Shown here: one piece after another, positions 5,530 to 6,409 of the stretch
Layout: each line of letters begins with the position of its first letter
How positions within the stretch are numbered: position 1 is the stretch's first letter
From: Candidatus Bathyarchaeota archaeon
GTDB taxonomy: Archaea; Thermoproteota; Bathyarchaeia; 40CM-2-53-6
Assembly (NCBI GenBank): GCA_005888675.1
Contig: VBBA01000118.1
Coordinates: forward strand, 1-6,409
Reading direction: 5' to 3'
Length of the DNA stretch: 6,409 nucleotides
Position numbers and translations under genes: made by a program
Notes under the pieces: generated by a model
Told to the model about the DNA's origin: nothing
The model's database searches: none
Seen by the model: only the letters and a program-made list of their open reading frames with translations

Positions 5530-6222
5530 TTGGTTCAGACTTTTGCCTTGAGTAGGACTGCCGCGAATGTTCACCGAATAATCTCCACCGCCGCCCTAGC
5601 TGTCAAGCAAGTACAAGCAGAGCCAACGACCCTTCAAGAGATAGGGGATTCAACAGACGGCGACCCCTTCCGCGTCCTGATCGCCACAGTTCTGTCCCAA
5701 CGGACGCGTGATCCCGTAACCGCTATCGCTTCGAGCCGTCTCTTCTCTCGCTATCCGGATGTGAAGAAACTCGCAAAAGCTGATACACGAGTCGTTTCGC
5801 GCCTGATACGACCGGTAGGGTTCTACAAAACAAAGGCGAGACGAATCAAAGAGATCTCAAGAATTCTCCTTGACAAGCACGGAGGGAAAGTTCCAGAGAA
5901 GATGGAAGAACTGCTGGATCTCCCAGCCGTAGGTCGCAAGACTGCAAACTGCGTCCTCGTTTATGGATTTGGTAAGCCGGCTATTCCTGTCGATACACAC
6001 GTCCACAGAATATCCAATCGGCTAGGACTAGTTCATACGAAGACGCCAGAGGAAACCGAGATAGAACTCACGCGTATTACTGATCGCAGGGATTGGTTGG
6101 ATTTGAGCGAGGTATTCGTCAAGTTTGGCCAGACGATTTGCAAGCCCATCGGGCCCAAATGTTCAACATGCACACTAAACAGTAATTGTGCGTTCTATCA
6201 GGAGAAGAGGGCCCCGGCTTAG
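5530..6222 (+). CDS. nth: Endonuclease III (DNA glycosylase/AP lyase)
   Basis: Endonuclease III removes oxidised pyrimidines and cuts the resulting abasic site by beta-elimination. The 230-aa product has the standard fold. LSQRTRD (55-61) matches the DNA-intercalating region. The helix-hairpin-helix LLDLPAVGRKTANCVL (128-143) holds the catalytic Lys137, and IPVDTHVHRISNRLG holds the catalytic Asp155. The [4Fe-4S] cluster site is complete: Cys204, 211, 214 and 220 in the C-x6-C-x2-C-x5-C pattern. It is about 20 residues longer than E. coli Nth (211 aa), mostly at the N-terminus. If TTG 5530 is too early, a later TTG at 5548 is possible, but 5530 has the SD-like AGGAT. It lies 9 bp after nfo: the nicks and abasic sites left by Nth are substrates for Nfo, so the pair forms successive steps of one pathway. 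Confidence 0.95.
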   Translation: MVQTFALSRTAANVHRIISTAALAVKQVQAEPTTLQEIGDSTDGDPFRVLIATVLSQRTRDPVTAIASSRLFSRYPDVKKLAKADTRVVSRLIRPVGFYKTKARRIKEISRILLDKHGGKVPEKMEELLDLPAVGRKTANCVLVYGFGKPAIPVDTHVHRISNRLGLVHTKTPEETEIELTRITDRRDWLDLSEVFVKFGQTICKPIGPKCSTCTLNSNCAFYQEKRAPA

Positions 6223-6409
6223 AGACTAGGATCGGCGCGGCCGTGCATAGATGATCCCATCTCTTCCGGATTCCTTCTCCTCAATGGTCGGGGATGGCGC
6301 TCCATCGGACGCCAATCCTCACTCTTGACCCCCATTGCCCATTTGACGGATATTCTTTGACTAAGCAATCTCTCTCACACAACTCCTAGTGTATCGGGGT
6401 ATGGGATAT
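6223..6409. other. Sequence after nth with no supported gene
   Basis: Short open frames exist on both strands (about 38 codons each), including a continuation of the nth frame past its TAG, but none resembles a known protein. GATGG-CGCT-CCATC (6293-6306) is a weak hairpin not followed by a T run. The next gene, if any, starts beyond the window. Confidence 0.4.

Noticed and set aside
6223..6336. Continuation of the nth frame beyond its TAG for about 38 codons
   Set aside because: Nth is already complete with its iron-sulfur cluster cysteines, and the extension has no family similarity, so stop-codon readthrough is not supported.

Overview
The window looks like a chromosomal segment of an archaeon. 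The evidence is a gene for TiaS, the archaea-specific enzyme that modifies tRNA-Ile2; an initiator tRNA with archaeal hallmarks (A1-U72 pair, encoded CCA, bulge-helix-bulge introns); TATA-like boxes; few Shine-Dalgarno sites; and frequent TTG starts. A bacterial-type (not methanogen-type) SerRS, together with several tRNA introns at non-anticodon positions, points to the TACK side (Crenarchaeota, Thaumarchaeota, Bathyarchaeota or relatives). No 16S rRNA gene or other lineage marker is present, so this placement is inference.

Layout. Positions 1-270 on the minus strand hold the N-terminal 90 codons of a HAD-family phosphatase-like protein that runs off the left edge. It is divergent from tiaS (402-1751, +). 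Directly after tiaS comes an initiator tRNA-Met(CAT) gene (1789-1959), interrupted by three short introns in the D-loop, variable loop and T-loop, none of them in the anticodon loop. Next is serS (2022-3305). A small DCC-type (DUF393) protein follows at 3475-3753, then about 400 bp of mostly non-coding DNA with small inverted repeats and a doubtful 30-codon ORF. The right half is bcp (peroxiredoxin, 4161-4622), nfo (endonuclease IV, 4675-5520) and nth (endonuclease III, 5530-6222), all on the plus strand. The last 187 bp hold no gene I can support.

Two functional groups stand out. The left group, tiaS, tRNA-iMet and serS, concerns tRNA maturation and decoding. TiaS acts on a different CAU-anticodon tRNA from the one encoded beside it. 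The right group, bcp, nfo and nth, is an oxidative-damage module: a peroxidase followed by two base-excision-repair nucleases, with nfo and nth only 9 bp apart.

The most notable item is the three-intron initiator tRNA. The three excision sites can be placed to the base, because each has the 3-nt bulge / 4-bp helix / 3-nt bulge pattern. Removing all three (25 + 42 + 25 nt) leaves a 76-nt tRNA plus encoded CCA with fully paired stems. I see no CRISPR array, insertion sequence, phage gene or defence system here.
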